From positions 1-16,156 of the forward strand of contig CAZJWJ010000107.1 in assembly GCA_964549495.1 (NCBI GenBank): DNA of 16,156 nucleotides, read 5' to 3'. Under the pieces are notes generated by a model, which worked only from the letters and a program-made list of their open reading frames with translations, did no database searches and was not told the origin of the DNA. The translations under genes and the position numbers were made by a program. This document shows, one piece after another, positions 1 through 9,918 of this stretch; positions within the stretch are counted from its first letter, which is position 1; each line of letters begins with the position of its first letter. Source of the DNA: JACKBJ01 sp964549495. GTDB lineage: Bacteria > Chloroflexota > Anaerolineae > Epilineales > Epilineaceae.

Positions 1-79
1 ACGCCAATCCGGGCTCCGCCGCAACTGTGTCCGTCGCCACCGGGTGAACGCTTACTCGTAGACGTTCTCGTAGAGGCAA

Positions 80-856
80 GTGAGGTTCGTATCCGTGGAT
101 CACAAACACCGTAGATCTGGCCGACCACGTGAACATGCACTCATGGGAACGTTGATGTCTGGGTTGTTATCAGTCAGTGTTGCCTTGTCAATTGGCGACT
201 TTCGACTAGGGGCCTCCAGTCTCAGCACGACCGAGTCGCTTCGGTCAAGCAATGATGGTCAGATACTGGTGAACCGAGATGGATCGTATAGTATTCACTC
301 TGAGTTCCCAGACCGAGGAATCGTAGACCTTGACGCCGAGCGTCTAACTGTGGCTTCTAGTGACAGGAATCCAGTGAACTACAATGCATTCATGGACTTC
401 GCTGAAAGTGACCGGAGCGTCTATGAAGCCGCCCAAAGGGTAGAGCTGTCCTTGCATATAGACTTCTGCGTTTCGCGATTCGAGACCATTGACTTATCGG
501 TCGTGGTCTTTCGGGATGCGTGGAATGAATCTTCTTTTCGCAACAGCAATACACCGGCGCTGACTAACATATTTTCGGAACTCCCGATTGAGCTATCAAG
601 AGTCCCCTCTGGATACGAGATTCGCAATAGTGATATTTCAATAGACCTGTCTTCTGCAGCCAAGTATTGGTCAGCAAACGACAATCATGGCGTGCTATTG
701 TTCGTTGCCGATGGCGGTCCGGGAAATCTACGACACCCCTATTGCAGTTTCGAAAGCGTCGAATCGGGAAATGGGCCGGTGCTCGAGCTTATCGGGCGCC
801 AGGGTGTTTACTTGCCGCGCCTGCAAAATGCGGAGATCATCCTTCGTGAAGATTGA
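80..856 (+). CDS. Exported DNRLRE-like (CBM96-type) domain protein
   Basis: The 258-residue product has a basic N-terminus (residues 9-18), then a hydrophobic run at about 24-37 that looks like a signal peptide, so I infer export. From about residue 90 to 238 it follows the DNRLRE pattern: a hydrophobic strand (SLHIDF), a W-N-E segment around 148-150 followed by a short N-x-x-TP stretch, a D-I-S-I-D-L-S-S-A strand, W197, the G204-V-L-L-F strand, and a closing P-V-L-E-L strand. That family gives beta-sandwich modules in secreted, often carbohydrate-binding or adhesive, proteins. No enzymatic motif is visible. The start is GTG with AGAGG three bases upstream; ATG at 143 is an alternative that shortens the basic region but keeps the hydrophobic segment. 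Base composition is clearly more AT-rich than the genes after 3.1 kb, suggesting transfer or weak selection. The domain call is from pattern recognition only. Confidence 0.68.
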   Translation: MRFVSVDHKHRRSGRPREHALMGTLMSGLLSVSVALSIGDFRLGASSLSTTESLRSSNDGQILVNRDGSYSIHSEFPDRGIVDLDAERLTVASSDRNPVNYNAFMDFAESDRSVYEAAQRVELSLHIDFCVSRFETIDLSVVVFRDAWNESSFRNSNTPALTNIFSELPIELSRVPSGYEIRNSDISIDLSSAAKYWSANDNHGVLLFVADGGPGNLRHPYCSFESVESGNGPVLELIGRQGVYLPRLQNAEIILRED

Positions 857-1037
857 CCACATTACGCGTGTTCGGTCGACGGGTGCATGAACGGAATGCC
901 GCTGGAACCCACCATCGACATGCGGTATGGAGTCAACCGTGCTTGCTGCGTGATCGGGCGCGAGCGATGCCGGCGCGTGTCGTAGCCTAGGTGCCTTGTC
1001 GTGGCAACCGCTGAGTTGGAGCAAGTGAGAGCGTAGA

Positions 1038-1412
1038 GTGAACCTGGACAATCCGGACTGGAAGCCTGGTCGTAGCTTGGTGGCTGGCCTCTTGCTCGCC
1101 GCCTTGCCGGTGTTACTGATTGTGCTGGGCTTTCCTCACGCCATAGAGGGTATGCACTCATACGTTGGTGCGCTCTTGATTGTCTTCTGGATTTGGTATG
1201 CCTTCTGGCTCTGCCTAGCTATTGCAGTCGGCGACTTTCTCGTAGCAATCTTCCCGGTGCCGCATGCTCCGAAAGCCAAGATCGTGACTCGGATCGGGAT
1301 GTGGCTAGTCGTTACGGGACTGTTGTTCGACCGGACCTTCCTGATGGGCGCAGTCGTTGCCCTGTTGGGCAAACTCGGCGTGCTCGATCCGCTGATGCGC
1401 ATGCTGCGCTGA
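1038..1412 (+). CDS. Small integral membrane protein of unknown function
   Basis: This 124-residue protein is mostly hydrophobic, with probable membrane segments at about 13-31, 42-72 (long and rich in W/F; perhaps a kinked helix or a close pair) and 85-111. The loop at about 73-84 carries K79 and K81 and the C-terminus ends in R-M-L-R, consistent with cytoplasmic placement of both. I recognise no family and see no catalytic motif. The start is GTG with a GAGAG-like Shine-Dalgarno sequence about eight bases upstream. It lies about 180 bp after the DNRLRE-like gene on the same strand, too far apart to assume co-transcription. A short palindrome follows the stop. Coding status rests on the consistent hydrophobic pattern and the sensible start, not on homology. 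Confidence 0.6.
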   Translation: MNLDNPDWKPGRSLVAGLLLAALPVLLIVLGFPHAIEGMHSYVGALLIVFWIWYAFWLCLAIAVGDFLVAIFPVPHAPKAKIVTRIGMWLVVTGLLFDRTFLMGAVVALLGKLGVLDPLMRMLR

Positions 1413-1414
1413 CG

Positions 1415-1428
1415 CTAGGAGTTCCTAG
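1415..1428. repeat. Short palindrome after the membrane-protein gene
   Basis: CTAGGA and TCCTAG form a perfect 6-bp inverted repeat with a 2-base centre, starting three bases after the stop codon. There is no T-run, so a classical intrinsic terminator is not supported. It could be a weak transcript-end structure, a protein site or chance. Confidence 0.3.
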
Positions 1429-1456
1429 GTGGCGCCAGAAGTACTGATGCCGGCGT

Positions 1457-1566
1457 GCAATAAACCACTTGGTCCGATGCAATAATCCACTCTGCTCCGC
1501 GCAATAGCCCACTCCATCTCGTTCAATATTCCACTCCGTCTACTCCAATAGCCCACTCCATGGATA
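1457..1566. repeat. Five 22-bp tandem units, NCAATANNCCACTC core
   Basis: Five contiguous units of exactly 22 bp start at 1457, 1479, 1501, 1523 and 1545. Each begins with a conserved core of the form NCAATANNCCACTC followed by about eight variable bases; the first unit has CCACTT instead of CCACTC. The exact phase with diverged spacers suggests five bound copies of one protein on the same helix face (about two turns per unit) rather than recent slippage. Similar multi-copy sites of about 20 bp occur at the ends of Tn7-like and IS21-like transposons, where several transposase molecules bind; operator arrays are another possibility. No transposase gene or second end was recognised in the window. 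Confidence 0.85.
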
Positions 1567-1864
1567 ATCACCTTGGAGAAGGCTGGATCCTGCGCCGGCG
1601 TATTGGTGCGACAGACGACGCCTGGCCGTGCAGGTCATGGTCGAGGTTCAGCATGCCCAAAGCGATGCGGAGGCACCCGAAACACCAGTTTGCCCTTTGG
1701 CTCGGGCTGCAACGTGCGGAAGAACGTCTGTCGTGATCGCGGGACCGCAGAATAGCGACTTTGCATGTGGAATCAACGGACTCATGGCACCTTGGCGTTT
1801 CACGTCGATCATTCTGACGGCTCGACGCGACGGTCGTCACTAGAGTCGGCGTGCCGGCCGCTCT
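1567..1864. other. Gene-less segment between repeat array and nuclease gene
   Basis: Together with 1413-1456 and the repeat array this makes a gap of about 450 bp between genes. Short open frames run through it on both strands, but they lack convincing ribosome binding sites and none resembles a protein I know. I see no tRNA, no terminal inverted repeat and no clear terminator for the nuclease gene that ends at 1865. It may be decayed sequence, possibly of a former mobile element given the adjacent repeats. Confidence 0.5.
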
Positions 1865-2983
1865 CTACGCGTCATCGTCCTCTTCATCCAAATACGCTTT
1901 GACGGTCGCCCGAAGTGTGGCGGAGTGCTTGTAGATGTCGCGTGGGCTATCGATCGGGACACGATCCTCTTGCTTCTCGTCACCGAGGTGCTTGAAGAGG
2001 CTGATTTGGTATTGCACTCGATTGAAGTGAAGCCGGGTGATGGGCTTGCGATTGTTGTCATCGAGGAGAACGCCGCAGTAGGACTGCACATCGCGTATCG
2101 CGATTCGACTGGGTTCCACCACTTCGGCAAGGATAGCTCGTACGATCAAGTATGCCTCATACTCGTCTTCCGTAGTTATGATACCGTCGTCCTCGATTGC
2201 CTCCATAGGCGCTGGCTCAGTCGGTGCGCTCGGCGCTTGCTCGGTGCCCGCAGCGCTACCCTCCGCATCGACATCGACCATGGCAGATCGCAGGCGCTCG
2301 TTGACCAGTTGATTGAGGAACTGGCGGAGGGCTCGCTTCACGATCGGCGCAAAGTCCGTTCGAACACGCTCGGTGATTCGACCCGAGTAGATGTGCCCGA
2401 TCAGGAATCGCAAGAAGTCATCATCGGGATGCGAGAACTCCTTGGCCAGGTAGCGTCGCAGTGCTCGAGTGTACTTGAGTTCGGTTGCCGCCGCGATGAT
2501 TTCTTCGACATCGAAAGCATCCTTGCTCAAGCGCCGGAGCTCCGGCACCAGATTGGGCTTTGGCTCACGCATATCGATGGTCATGAACGGCGACTGGTCC
2601 ATCTTGTTCCGCTCTTCGAGGTCGGTGAAGAATTGATAGATGAGGCCATTGGTCAACACACTGACCCGCGCTGGTGTGACCGTGAAGTAGCGAAACAACT
2701 GCGACATGTGGTTGATGTCGAGATCGGTGGCGACGGGCTTGCACTCGACGAGGATGATGGGCTCCCCGTCACGCATCACTGCGTAGTCGACCTTTTCCCC
2801 CTTCTTGACGCCGACATCGGCCGTGAACTCCGGTACGACTTCCGTCGGGTCAAACACGTCGTATCCAAGAGTCTGAAGAAAGGGCATGACCAAGGCATTT
2901 TTCGCCGCCTCTTCCGTCTGCGCATTCGTCGCAAGGTCACGCGTGCGGGTAGCGAGTGCCTTCACACGATCTTCGAAGTCCAT
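1865..2983 (-). CDS. Stand-alone HsdR N-terminal nuclease-like protein
   Basis: The 372-residue protein matches the N-terminal nuclease domain of type I restriction R subunits (HSDR_N; the COG4748-like stand-alone class). The PD-(D/E)xK core is intact: D66 in K-V-D-Y-A-V, then E80-C-K82 at the end of a beta-strand, followed by Q95 in H-M-S-Q-L-F-R-Y-F, the extra 'motif Q' of HsdR/RecB-like nucleases. Residues 238-266 form an acidic/Pro/Ala linker. A second, unassigned domain (about 270-365) follows, and the end is acidic (EEDDDA). The SF2 helicase motor of full HsdR (about 1000 residues) is absent, and no hsdM or hsdS lies nearby. I infer a DNA-binding or nuclease role; activity and substrate are unknown. 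ATG start with GAGGTGAG just upstream. AT-richer than the operon upstream of it. Such proteins are often annotated 'type I restriction enzyme HsdR N-terminal domain-containing'. Confidence 0.85.
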   Translation of the reverse strand: MDFEDRVKALATRTRDLATNAQTEEAAKNALVMPFLQTLGYDVFDPTEVVPEFTADVGVKKGEKVDYAVMRDGEPIILVECKPVATDLDINHMSQLFRYFTVTPARVSVLTNGLIYQFFTDLEERNKMDQSPFMTIDMREPKPNLVPELRRLSKDAFDVEEIIAAATELKYTRALRRYLAKEFSHPDDDFLRFLIGHIYSGRITERVRTDFAPIVKRALRQFLNQLVNERLRSAMVDVDAEGSAAGTEQAPSAPTEPAPMEAIEDDGIITTEDEYEAYLIVRAILAEVVEPSRIAIRDVQSYCGVLLDDNNRKPITRLHFNRVQYQISLFKHLGDEKQEDRVPIDSPRDIYKHSATLRATVKAYLDEEDDDA

Positions 2984-3060
2984 CTCTCACCTCATGGTCT
3001 AGTTGGCGCCCACGGACTGACAACAGTCGACGATTGCTCCGGCGAAGCCAGTGGGCGGTG

Positions 3061-3090
3061 AGAATACCATCGAATCGAAATCCTCGCCAA
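3061..3090 (-). promoter_or_regulatory. Candidate sigma-70 promoter for the HsdR-like gene
   Basis: Read on the minus strand, TTGGCG (3090-3085) is followed by 18 bases and TATTCT (3066-3061). This would start transcription near 3054 and leave a leader of about 70 nt before the ATG at 2983. The -35 and spacing match the candidate promoter of the topoisomerase gene. Confidence 0.45.
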
Positions 3091-3140
3091 GTGTATTCAA
3101 TTGGGATCATGCATCTCGTTAGCGCTCTCGACGGCGCGAT

Positions 3141-3175
3141 CTCGAGTCCGCTCCAGGCGGACTCGGTGGCCACCG
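3141..3175 (-). terminator. Hairpins after the ppx stop
   Basis: GAGTCCGC (3144-3151) and GCGGACTC (3157-3164) form a perfect 8-bp stem with a 5-base loop, extended by one C-G pair. A palindrome CGGTGGCCACCG (3164-3175) lies between it and the ppx stop and shares its last base. No U-tract follows on the minus strand, so this is a possible Rho-assisted end or RNA-stabilising structure, not a classical intrinsic terminator. Confidence 0.4.
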
Positions 3176-3181
3176 GTGCTG

Positions 3182-4858
3182 CTAGGGCCGCTTCCCCGAC
3201 TCCCGCGGATCGATCGGCACCACGTCCAGCTCGTCCAGCCCACGCCCGTCCACGCTGATCTCCAGTTGTCGCTTGAAGGCCTTCTTGAAGACACGCCGCT
3301 GCTTGACCAAGCCCCACAGCTCCAGCTGGCAATCTCCCTCGCGCGATCGCAGGCTCAAACAGGCGCGCTTCTTCTTCAAGGGCGGCTCGAAGCGGACCTC
3401 CTCGATCAGCGCGGCGTGGCTGCGGTCCAGGCCTTCGGCCAGGCGGAGCAGGATGGCCAGGGGGCGGACGATGCGGCGTTGGGGGCCGCTGAGGCTGGCG
3501 TATTCGGGGTGCTTCTTGCGGGGGTAGCCCTTGCGGTGGAAGCGGGCGACGGCGGCGATCATCTCGATCTCGGTCTGGTCGAAGCCGAGCAGGTCGGCGT
3601 GGCGGACCAGGTAGTAGCTGTGGCGTTCGTGGTTGGTGTAGCTGAGCATGGCGCCGATGTCGTGGAGCATGGCCGCGTGGCGCAGGATCTCGCGGGCGCT
3701 GTCGTCCAGGTCGATCAGGCCGATCTCGCGGGCGCTGTCGAAGAGCTCGGAGCACAGGCGGCGCACCGTGCGGGCGTGGGCCTCGTCGAAGCTGCAGCCG
3801 CGGCCCAGCTCCAGGACGCTGCGCTCGCGCACGTCCAGCTCGCCGTAGAGTTCGGGACTGCGCTGGATGAGCTCGTCGACGATCAGGCCCTCGCGCAGGC
3901 CGCGGTCGCTGATGCGCAGCTCCTCGATCTCCAGCTCTTCCATCAGGGTTTCGATGATGGCCCCGCCGGCCACGATGATGTCGGCTCGCGCCGGGTTGAT
4001 GCCCGGCACCCGGCGGCGCTCCTCCAGCGGCAGGCTGCGCAGGAGTGCCGTCACTTCGCGCAGGGCGGATAGGCGCAGCGGGTCCTCCTTCTGGCGCGAG
4101 CGGCCCTCTTCGTGGCGGATGGCGATGTCGGCCAGGTTCTCGATGGTGCCCGAGCTGCCGTAGACCACGTCGAAGCCCAAGTCGCGCGCGCCCTGCACGC
4201 TGCGGACGGCCGCGTTCTGCACGTAGCGCTTGAGCAGCGCGTAGCGGTCTTCGGCCACCGGCCCGTCCTCGTCGGGCAGGAAGAACACCGAGCTGAGCCG
4301 GATGGCGCCCAGCTTCATCGAGCTGAGCTGCCGCGTCTCGTTCCGATCGCCGACGATCAACTCCGTGCTGCCGCCGCCGATGTCGATGAAGAGCGCGCGG
4401 CTGTCGCCCAGGTGCAGGCCGCTGGAGACGCCCAGGTAGATCAGGCGCGCTTCCTCGCGGCCCGAGATCACGCGCACCTCCAGGCCGGCCTCTTCGGACA
4501 AGAGCTCTAGGAACTCGCGCTGATTGCGGGCCTCGCGCGTGGCCGAGGTGGCGATGGCCTCGATGCGGTCGGCGCCATAGGCCCGGGCCATGTCGACGAA
4601 GCCGCGGCAGACCAGCGCCGCGCGCTCCATGGCCGGCCGCTGCAGGTGCTGGTCGATGAACTCGCCCTCGCCCAGGCGCACCGCCTCCTTGACCTGGCTG
4701 ATCACCGAATGGCCACCCTCCGGATCGAAGCGCACCAGCACCATGCGGGCCGAATTCGTGCCCAGATCGATGAAGGCGCCGATCTCCCCGCGACCCGCCT
4801 GGGCCGTCGGGCTCGGCTGCGTGCCATCCCGCCGGATGCTGATCTCCTGCGAGCTCAC
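3182..4858 (-). CDS. ppx: Exopolyphosphatase, Ppx/GppA family, with HD domain
   Basis: Predicted to remove terminal phosphate from polyphosphate and/or hydrolyse pppGpp. The actin-like ASKHA fold is clear: phosphate loop 1 at residues 30-39 (I-D-L-G-T-N-S-A-R-M), S105-A-T-R-E-A, the family signature I-S-G-R-E-E-A-R-L-I at 131-140 with the conserved glutamates, phosphate loop 2 at 158-166 (F-I-D-I-G-G-G-S-T), G234-S-S-G-T, and V297-A-G-G-A. The C-terminal part (about 350-558) has an HD-like helical domain with H399-D400 and H410. At 558 residues it is somewhat longer than the E. coli Ppx and GppA proteins (about 500), with a C-terminal extension. The start is GTG overlapping the stop of the CYTH-CHAD gene as GTGA, so translation is probably coupled. 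Last gene of the P5C dehydrogenase/CYTH-CHAD/ppx operon. Ppx versus GppA preference cannot be told from sequence; the CHAD partner favours polyphosphate. Confidence 0.94.
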   Translation of the reverse strand: MSSQEISIRRDGTQPSPTAQAGRGEIGAFIDLGTNSARMVLVRFDPEGGHSVISQVKEAVRLGEGEFIDQHLQRPAMERAALVCRGFVDMARAYGADRIEAIATSATREARNQREFLELLSEEAGLEVRVISGREEARLIYLGVSSGLHLGDSRALFIDIGGGSTELIVGDRNETRQLSSMKLGAIRLSSVFFLPDEDGPVAEDRYALLKRYVQNAAVRSVQGARDLGFDVVYGSSGTIENLADIAIRHEEGRSRQKEDPLRLSALREVTALLRSLPLEERRRVPGINPARADIIVAGGAIIETLMEELEIEELRISDRGLREGLIVDELIQRSPELYGELDVRERSVLELGRGCSFDEAHARTVRRLCSELFDSAREIGLIDLDDSAREILRHAAMLHDIGAMLSYTNHERHSYYLVRHADLLGFDQTEIEMIAAVARFHRKGYPRKKHPEYASLSGPQRRIVRPLAILLRLAEGLDRSHAALIEEVRFEPPLKKKRACLSLRSREGDCQLELWGLVKQRRVFKKAFKRQLEISVDGRGLDELDVVPIDPRESGKRP

Positions 4859-6519
4859 AAGGCGGCCACCGCCTTGCCCAGCGCCTTGCGCATCTCGAGG
4901 CCGCGCACCGTCGGCCAGCGGTCCGGCAGATCCCGCCGCGCCGCGCGCAAGATACGCTCCTGCTCCTTGGCATAGGCTCGCACCGCCGGCAGGTCCAGAC
5001 CCTCGTCGATCATCTGCTGCAGCATGTCCCGCTTGACCACGGCGTCGTTGAAGTCGCCCAGCACCGTCTGCACTTCCTTCAGCCGAGCGATCGTCTTGAC
5101 ACCGGCCTCACCCATCAGGCCCTCCACCGGCTCGAGGCAGTAGCGCAGGCGCTTGCAGTCGATGCGCAGCTGGTGCAGGAGCTCGTCCGGCACCGCGTCC
5201 CAGTCCTCGAAATAGGGCTCGTAGGAGCGGATGATGGCGTAGCGCAGCTGGATGGCCGAGGGCATCACGTGCCGCAGCTGCCAGGGCTTGCCCGGCCCCC
5301 GCGCGTGCTCCGCGGCGCCCATGCCGGGCCGCGAGGCCAAGGCCTCGACCTGGCGGATCAGCTTGCGGTAGCGCTTGCCGTCCAGCCATTCGAGCAGCCG
5401 GGCGTAGGCCGCCTCGCGCTCGGCCCGCCAGCGGTCGGCCACCGCCTCCAGCTCCTGCGCCGCGCCGGGGCTCAGCGTGGCCTGATGTTTGGCCAGCTTC
5501 TCCAGCGCCACGTCGCGATCGCGGATCGGGCCCAGCACCCGGCGGGTGGTCTTGAAGAGCTTCTGCACCGGCGCCAGGGCCTCGGGCTCGAACCACTCGC
5601 CGAAGACCGACAGTGCGCCGGTGGCCCGCCGGCAGGCCACCCGCATGTCGTGCACGTACTCGATGTCCTCGCCGCGGCGCGCACCGCCCTCGCAGAGCAG
5701 CATCTCGTAGAGCTGGCGGTGGAGCATGCGCCGGCCGGCCTCGACCATGCTCGTCTCCGGCCGGATGCCGGTCTCGTCGGGCCGCTCGGGTCGGTGTTCC
5801 GCCATCATCCGCAAGGCCTGCTCCAATTTGCTCTCGGACTGCGCCGTAACGCCCTCTTGGGCCAGCCAGTGGGCCGACAGCTCCTCGAGCTGCTCGCGGC
5901 TGCCGGCCGGCAACAGCTCCAGCTCCGCCTCGACGAAGTCGGCGATGGGCTCGGGGATGCCGGCCCGCAGCCCGTCGCGGTCGGGCCGGCTGACGCGCAG
6001 CTCCTCGACCACCCATTCGGCCACCGGCCCGCGCCGGTCCGGATCGCCATCGGCGGAGGCGACCGGCCCGAGGATGGGCCGCAAGAGCCGCGCATGGCCG
6101 ATGTTCACCACCGGCAAGAGCTTCGTCTCCTCGCCGGCGATGGCATCCACCCAGCGCCGGATCACCGGCGACCAGCCCTCGCGGTCCAGGGGGGCCAGGC
6201 CCGGGATGATCCGGCTCTCGAGCTCGAAGCGGTCGTGGATGGCCTCCAGGCCGGCCCGCTCGATGCCCTTGAGCGTCAGCTTGGTCGAGCCCTTCGAACA
6301 GCGCAGCCGCAGCGCGAAGCCGGCGCGCAAGAGAGCGTGGTCCGCGCTGTCGACGTAGACGTCGTCGATCAGGCGGATCTCCTGCTCGCCGGCCGAGTAG
6401 CCGTCCGGCAGATCGCGCGCGGCAGACAGGGCCGAGAGCTTGGCCTCCGGGCCCAGGCGGAACTTGGCCTCGACCTCGCGGTCCTGGCCGGTCTCGACGG
6501 TTGGGTTCGAATCGTTCAT
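4855..6519 (-). CDS. CYTH-CHAD polyphosphate-binding protein
   Basis: The 554-residue protein joins an N-terminal CYTH domain (about 13-210) to a C-terminal CHAD domain (about 255-545). The CYTH signature ExExK is at 15-19 (E-V-E-A-K), with later strands R-L-R-C, K-L-T-L-K (80-84) and E-A-E-L-E-L matching the triphosphate tunnel fold; E95 and R98 add charge. CHAD is an alpha-helical domain rich in basic and His residues that binds polyphosphate; its paired helices are visible at 289-303 (V-H-D-M-R-V-A-C-R-R) and 448-463 (L-H-Q-L-R-I-D-C-K-R-L-R-Y). Likely role: bind polyphosphate and perhaps cleave short-chain or tripolyphosphate. I chose the ATG at 6519 because GAGGGGG lies eight bases upstream; an in-frame ATG at 6573 overlaps the end of the dehydrogenase gene. 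It sits 46 bp after that gene and overlaps ppx by four bases, which fits a polyphosphate-handling unit. Confidence 0.93.
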   Translation of the reverse strand: MNDSNPTVETGQDREVEAKFRLGPEAKLSALSAARDLPDGYSAGEQEIRLIDDVYVDSADHALLRAGFALRLRCSKGSTKLTLKGIERAGLEAIHDRFELESRIIPGLAPLDREGWSPVIRRWVDAIAGEETKLLPVVNIGHARLLRPILGPVASADGDPDRRGPVAEWVVEELRVSRPDRDGLRAGIPEPIADFVEAELELLPAGSREQLEELSAHWLAQEGVTAQSESKLEQALRMMAEHRPERPDETGIRPETSMVEAGRRMLHRQLYEMLLCEGGARRGEDIEYVHDMRVACRRATGALSVFGEWFEPEALAPVQKLFKTTRRVLGPIRDRDVALEKLAKHQATLSPGAAQELEAVADRWRAEREAAYARLLEWLDGKRYRKLIRQVEALASRPGMGAAEHARGPGKPWQLRHVMPSAIQLRYAIIRSYEPYFEDWDAVPDELLHQLRIDCKRLRYCLEPVEGLMGEAGVKTIARLKEVQTVLGDFNDAVVKRDMLQQMIDEGLDLPAVRAYAKEQERILRAARRDLPDRWPTVRGLEMRKALGKAVAAL

Positions 6520-6565
6520 GCGGCGGGCCCCCTCGCGGTGGTGGATCCTATTACCGGGCGCGCCC

Positions 6566-8197
<1,632 letters not shown>

Positions 8198-8231
8198 GCG
8201 CCTCCTCGTCTGGGCTAGAATCTGGAATCCA

Positions 8232-8249
8232 CTGGCTATGATAGGCCAG
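8232..8249. promoter_or_regulatory. Imperfect palindrome in the pruA/dusA divergent gap
   Basis: CTATGATAG (odd-centred palindrome) is flanked by CTGG on the left and (G)CCAG on the right, giving an 18-bp near-palindrome between the divergent starts at 8197 and 8289. It contains a TATGAT (+) / TATCAT (-) box that could act as -10 in either direction, though no good -35 is seen at the right distance. TAGAAT at 8216-8221 is another possible -10 for dusA. Operator function is a guess. Confidence 0.3.
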
Positions 8250-8288
8250 CCAGCCCCGGCTTGCACGGACCGATTCGAGAGCAGAGCG

Positions 8289-9289
<1,001 letters not shown>

Positions 9290-9293
<4 letters not shown>

Positions 9294-9389
9294 TCGCAAG
9301 AGCACCCCGGGAGATCGAGCTCCATCGACTACGGGGTCCGCAGACTGAGAAGTCGAAAGACTGCGAGTTTCGCGGGCCCGCGCGATCAG
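9290..9389. terminator. Convergent dusA/M23 gap with inverted repeats
   Basis: CTGATCGC (9290-9297, overlapping the dusA stop) and GCGATCAG (9382-9389, next to the M23 stop) are perfect inverted copies about 84 bases apart, and CGCGGGCCCGCG (9371-9382) is a 12-bp perfect palindrome without a loop. There is no T-tract on either strand, so termination here is plausible from the convergent layout but not shown by the sequence. Confidence 0.3.
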
Positions 9390-9393
9390 CCGA

Positions 9394-9915
9394 TCAAAAC
9401 CAACCCCAGGTGTCGCCCGGATCGCGATAGACCTCGCAGTCCTCGAAGGGCCGGTGCCAGTCGCCGGTGAAGGCGCCCTCGACGCGCTCGAAGTGCAGGT
9501 GCGGCCCGCGCGAGAAGCCCAGGCTGCCGATCTCGCCGATCACCTGGCCGCGCTCGACCCGCTGGCCGACCTCCACCGTCGCCGTCCGGTTGTGGCTGTA
9601 GGAGGTCAGGTAGTCGCCGTGGTCGATGACGATCGCCAGCGGTCCGCGGCCGATGCCCTCGCCCTCGATCCACAGCGGGCCGACGTGCAGCACGGTGCCG
9701 GGCTCGACGGCGTAGATCGCGCTGCCCTCGGCGGCAAACCAGTCCTGGCCGGTGTGGAAGCCGCAGTCCTGGTAGGACACCTCGCGACCGAATCCGATGG
9801 CCATCAGGCCGCGCACCGGCACGTGCGGGCGCGATCGCTGCTGGTCGATGTAAGCGGAGGCCGCCAGCAGCAGGAGGCCGCCGGCGAGCAGCCAGACCAG
9901 GGGCCGGCGCAGCAG
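9394..9915 (-). CDS. Membrane-anchored M23 family metallopeptidase, probable CTG start
   Basis: LytM-type zinc peptidase domain, a family that cuts or helps to cut peptidoglycan cross-links in the periplasm. The zinc ligands are present: H and D in F-H-T-G-Q-D-W, and the H-L-H pair in R-G-P-H-L-H-F-E, with the S-Y-S-H-N motif between them. The common start choice would be GTG at 9822, but the frame stays open upstream and encodes L-R-R-P followed by a hydrophobic segment (V-W-L-L-A-G-G-L-L-L-L-A-A-S-A), a classic signal anchor. No ATG, GTG or TTG precedes that segment; the first in-frame codon upstream of it that could serve is CTG at 9915 or 9912. GGAG (in GGAGAC, the last codons of the upstream gene) lies about eight bases before CTG 9915. 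That gives about 173 residues. The frame directly follows, and is in phase with, the TGA of the oligoendopeptidase gene. A base error or stop read-through remain alternatives. Confidence 0.75.
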   Translation of the reverse strand: MLRRPLVWLLAGGLLLLAASAYIDQQRSRPHVPVRGLMAIGFGREVSYQDCGFHTGQDWFAAEGSAIYAVEPGTVLHVGPLWIEGEGIGRGPLAIVIDHGDYLTSYSHNRTATVEVGQRVERGQVIGEIGSLGFSRGPHLHFERVEGAFTGDWHRPFEDCEVYRDPGDTWGWF

Positions 9916-9918
9916 GGC

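Noticed and set aside
1..114. Open frame from the first base to TAG at 112-114, possible tail of an upstream gene
   Set aside because: Only 37 codons, unrecognisable sequence, and it overlaps the start of the better-supported gene at 80.
857..1037. Possible integron attC site between two small same-strand genes
   Set aside because: I looked for paired RYYYAAC/GTTRRRY cores; a CAAC...GTTG pair near 1003-1016 lacks the flanking consensus and no integrase is present.
1457..1566. CRISPR array
   Set aside because: The repeat period is 22 bp with only about 14 conserved positions and about 8-base variable parts; spacers are far too short and no cas gene is present.
1568..1843. Three short frames on both strands in the gap after the repeats
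   Set aside because: No convincing start signals and no protein-like pattern; overlapping frames on both strands cannot all be real.
1925..3061. Long plus-strand open frame of 378 codons
   Set aside because: It is antisense to the HsdR-like gene, whose protein has clear family motifs; the plus-strand translation matches nothing and has no ribosome binding site.
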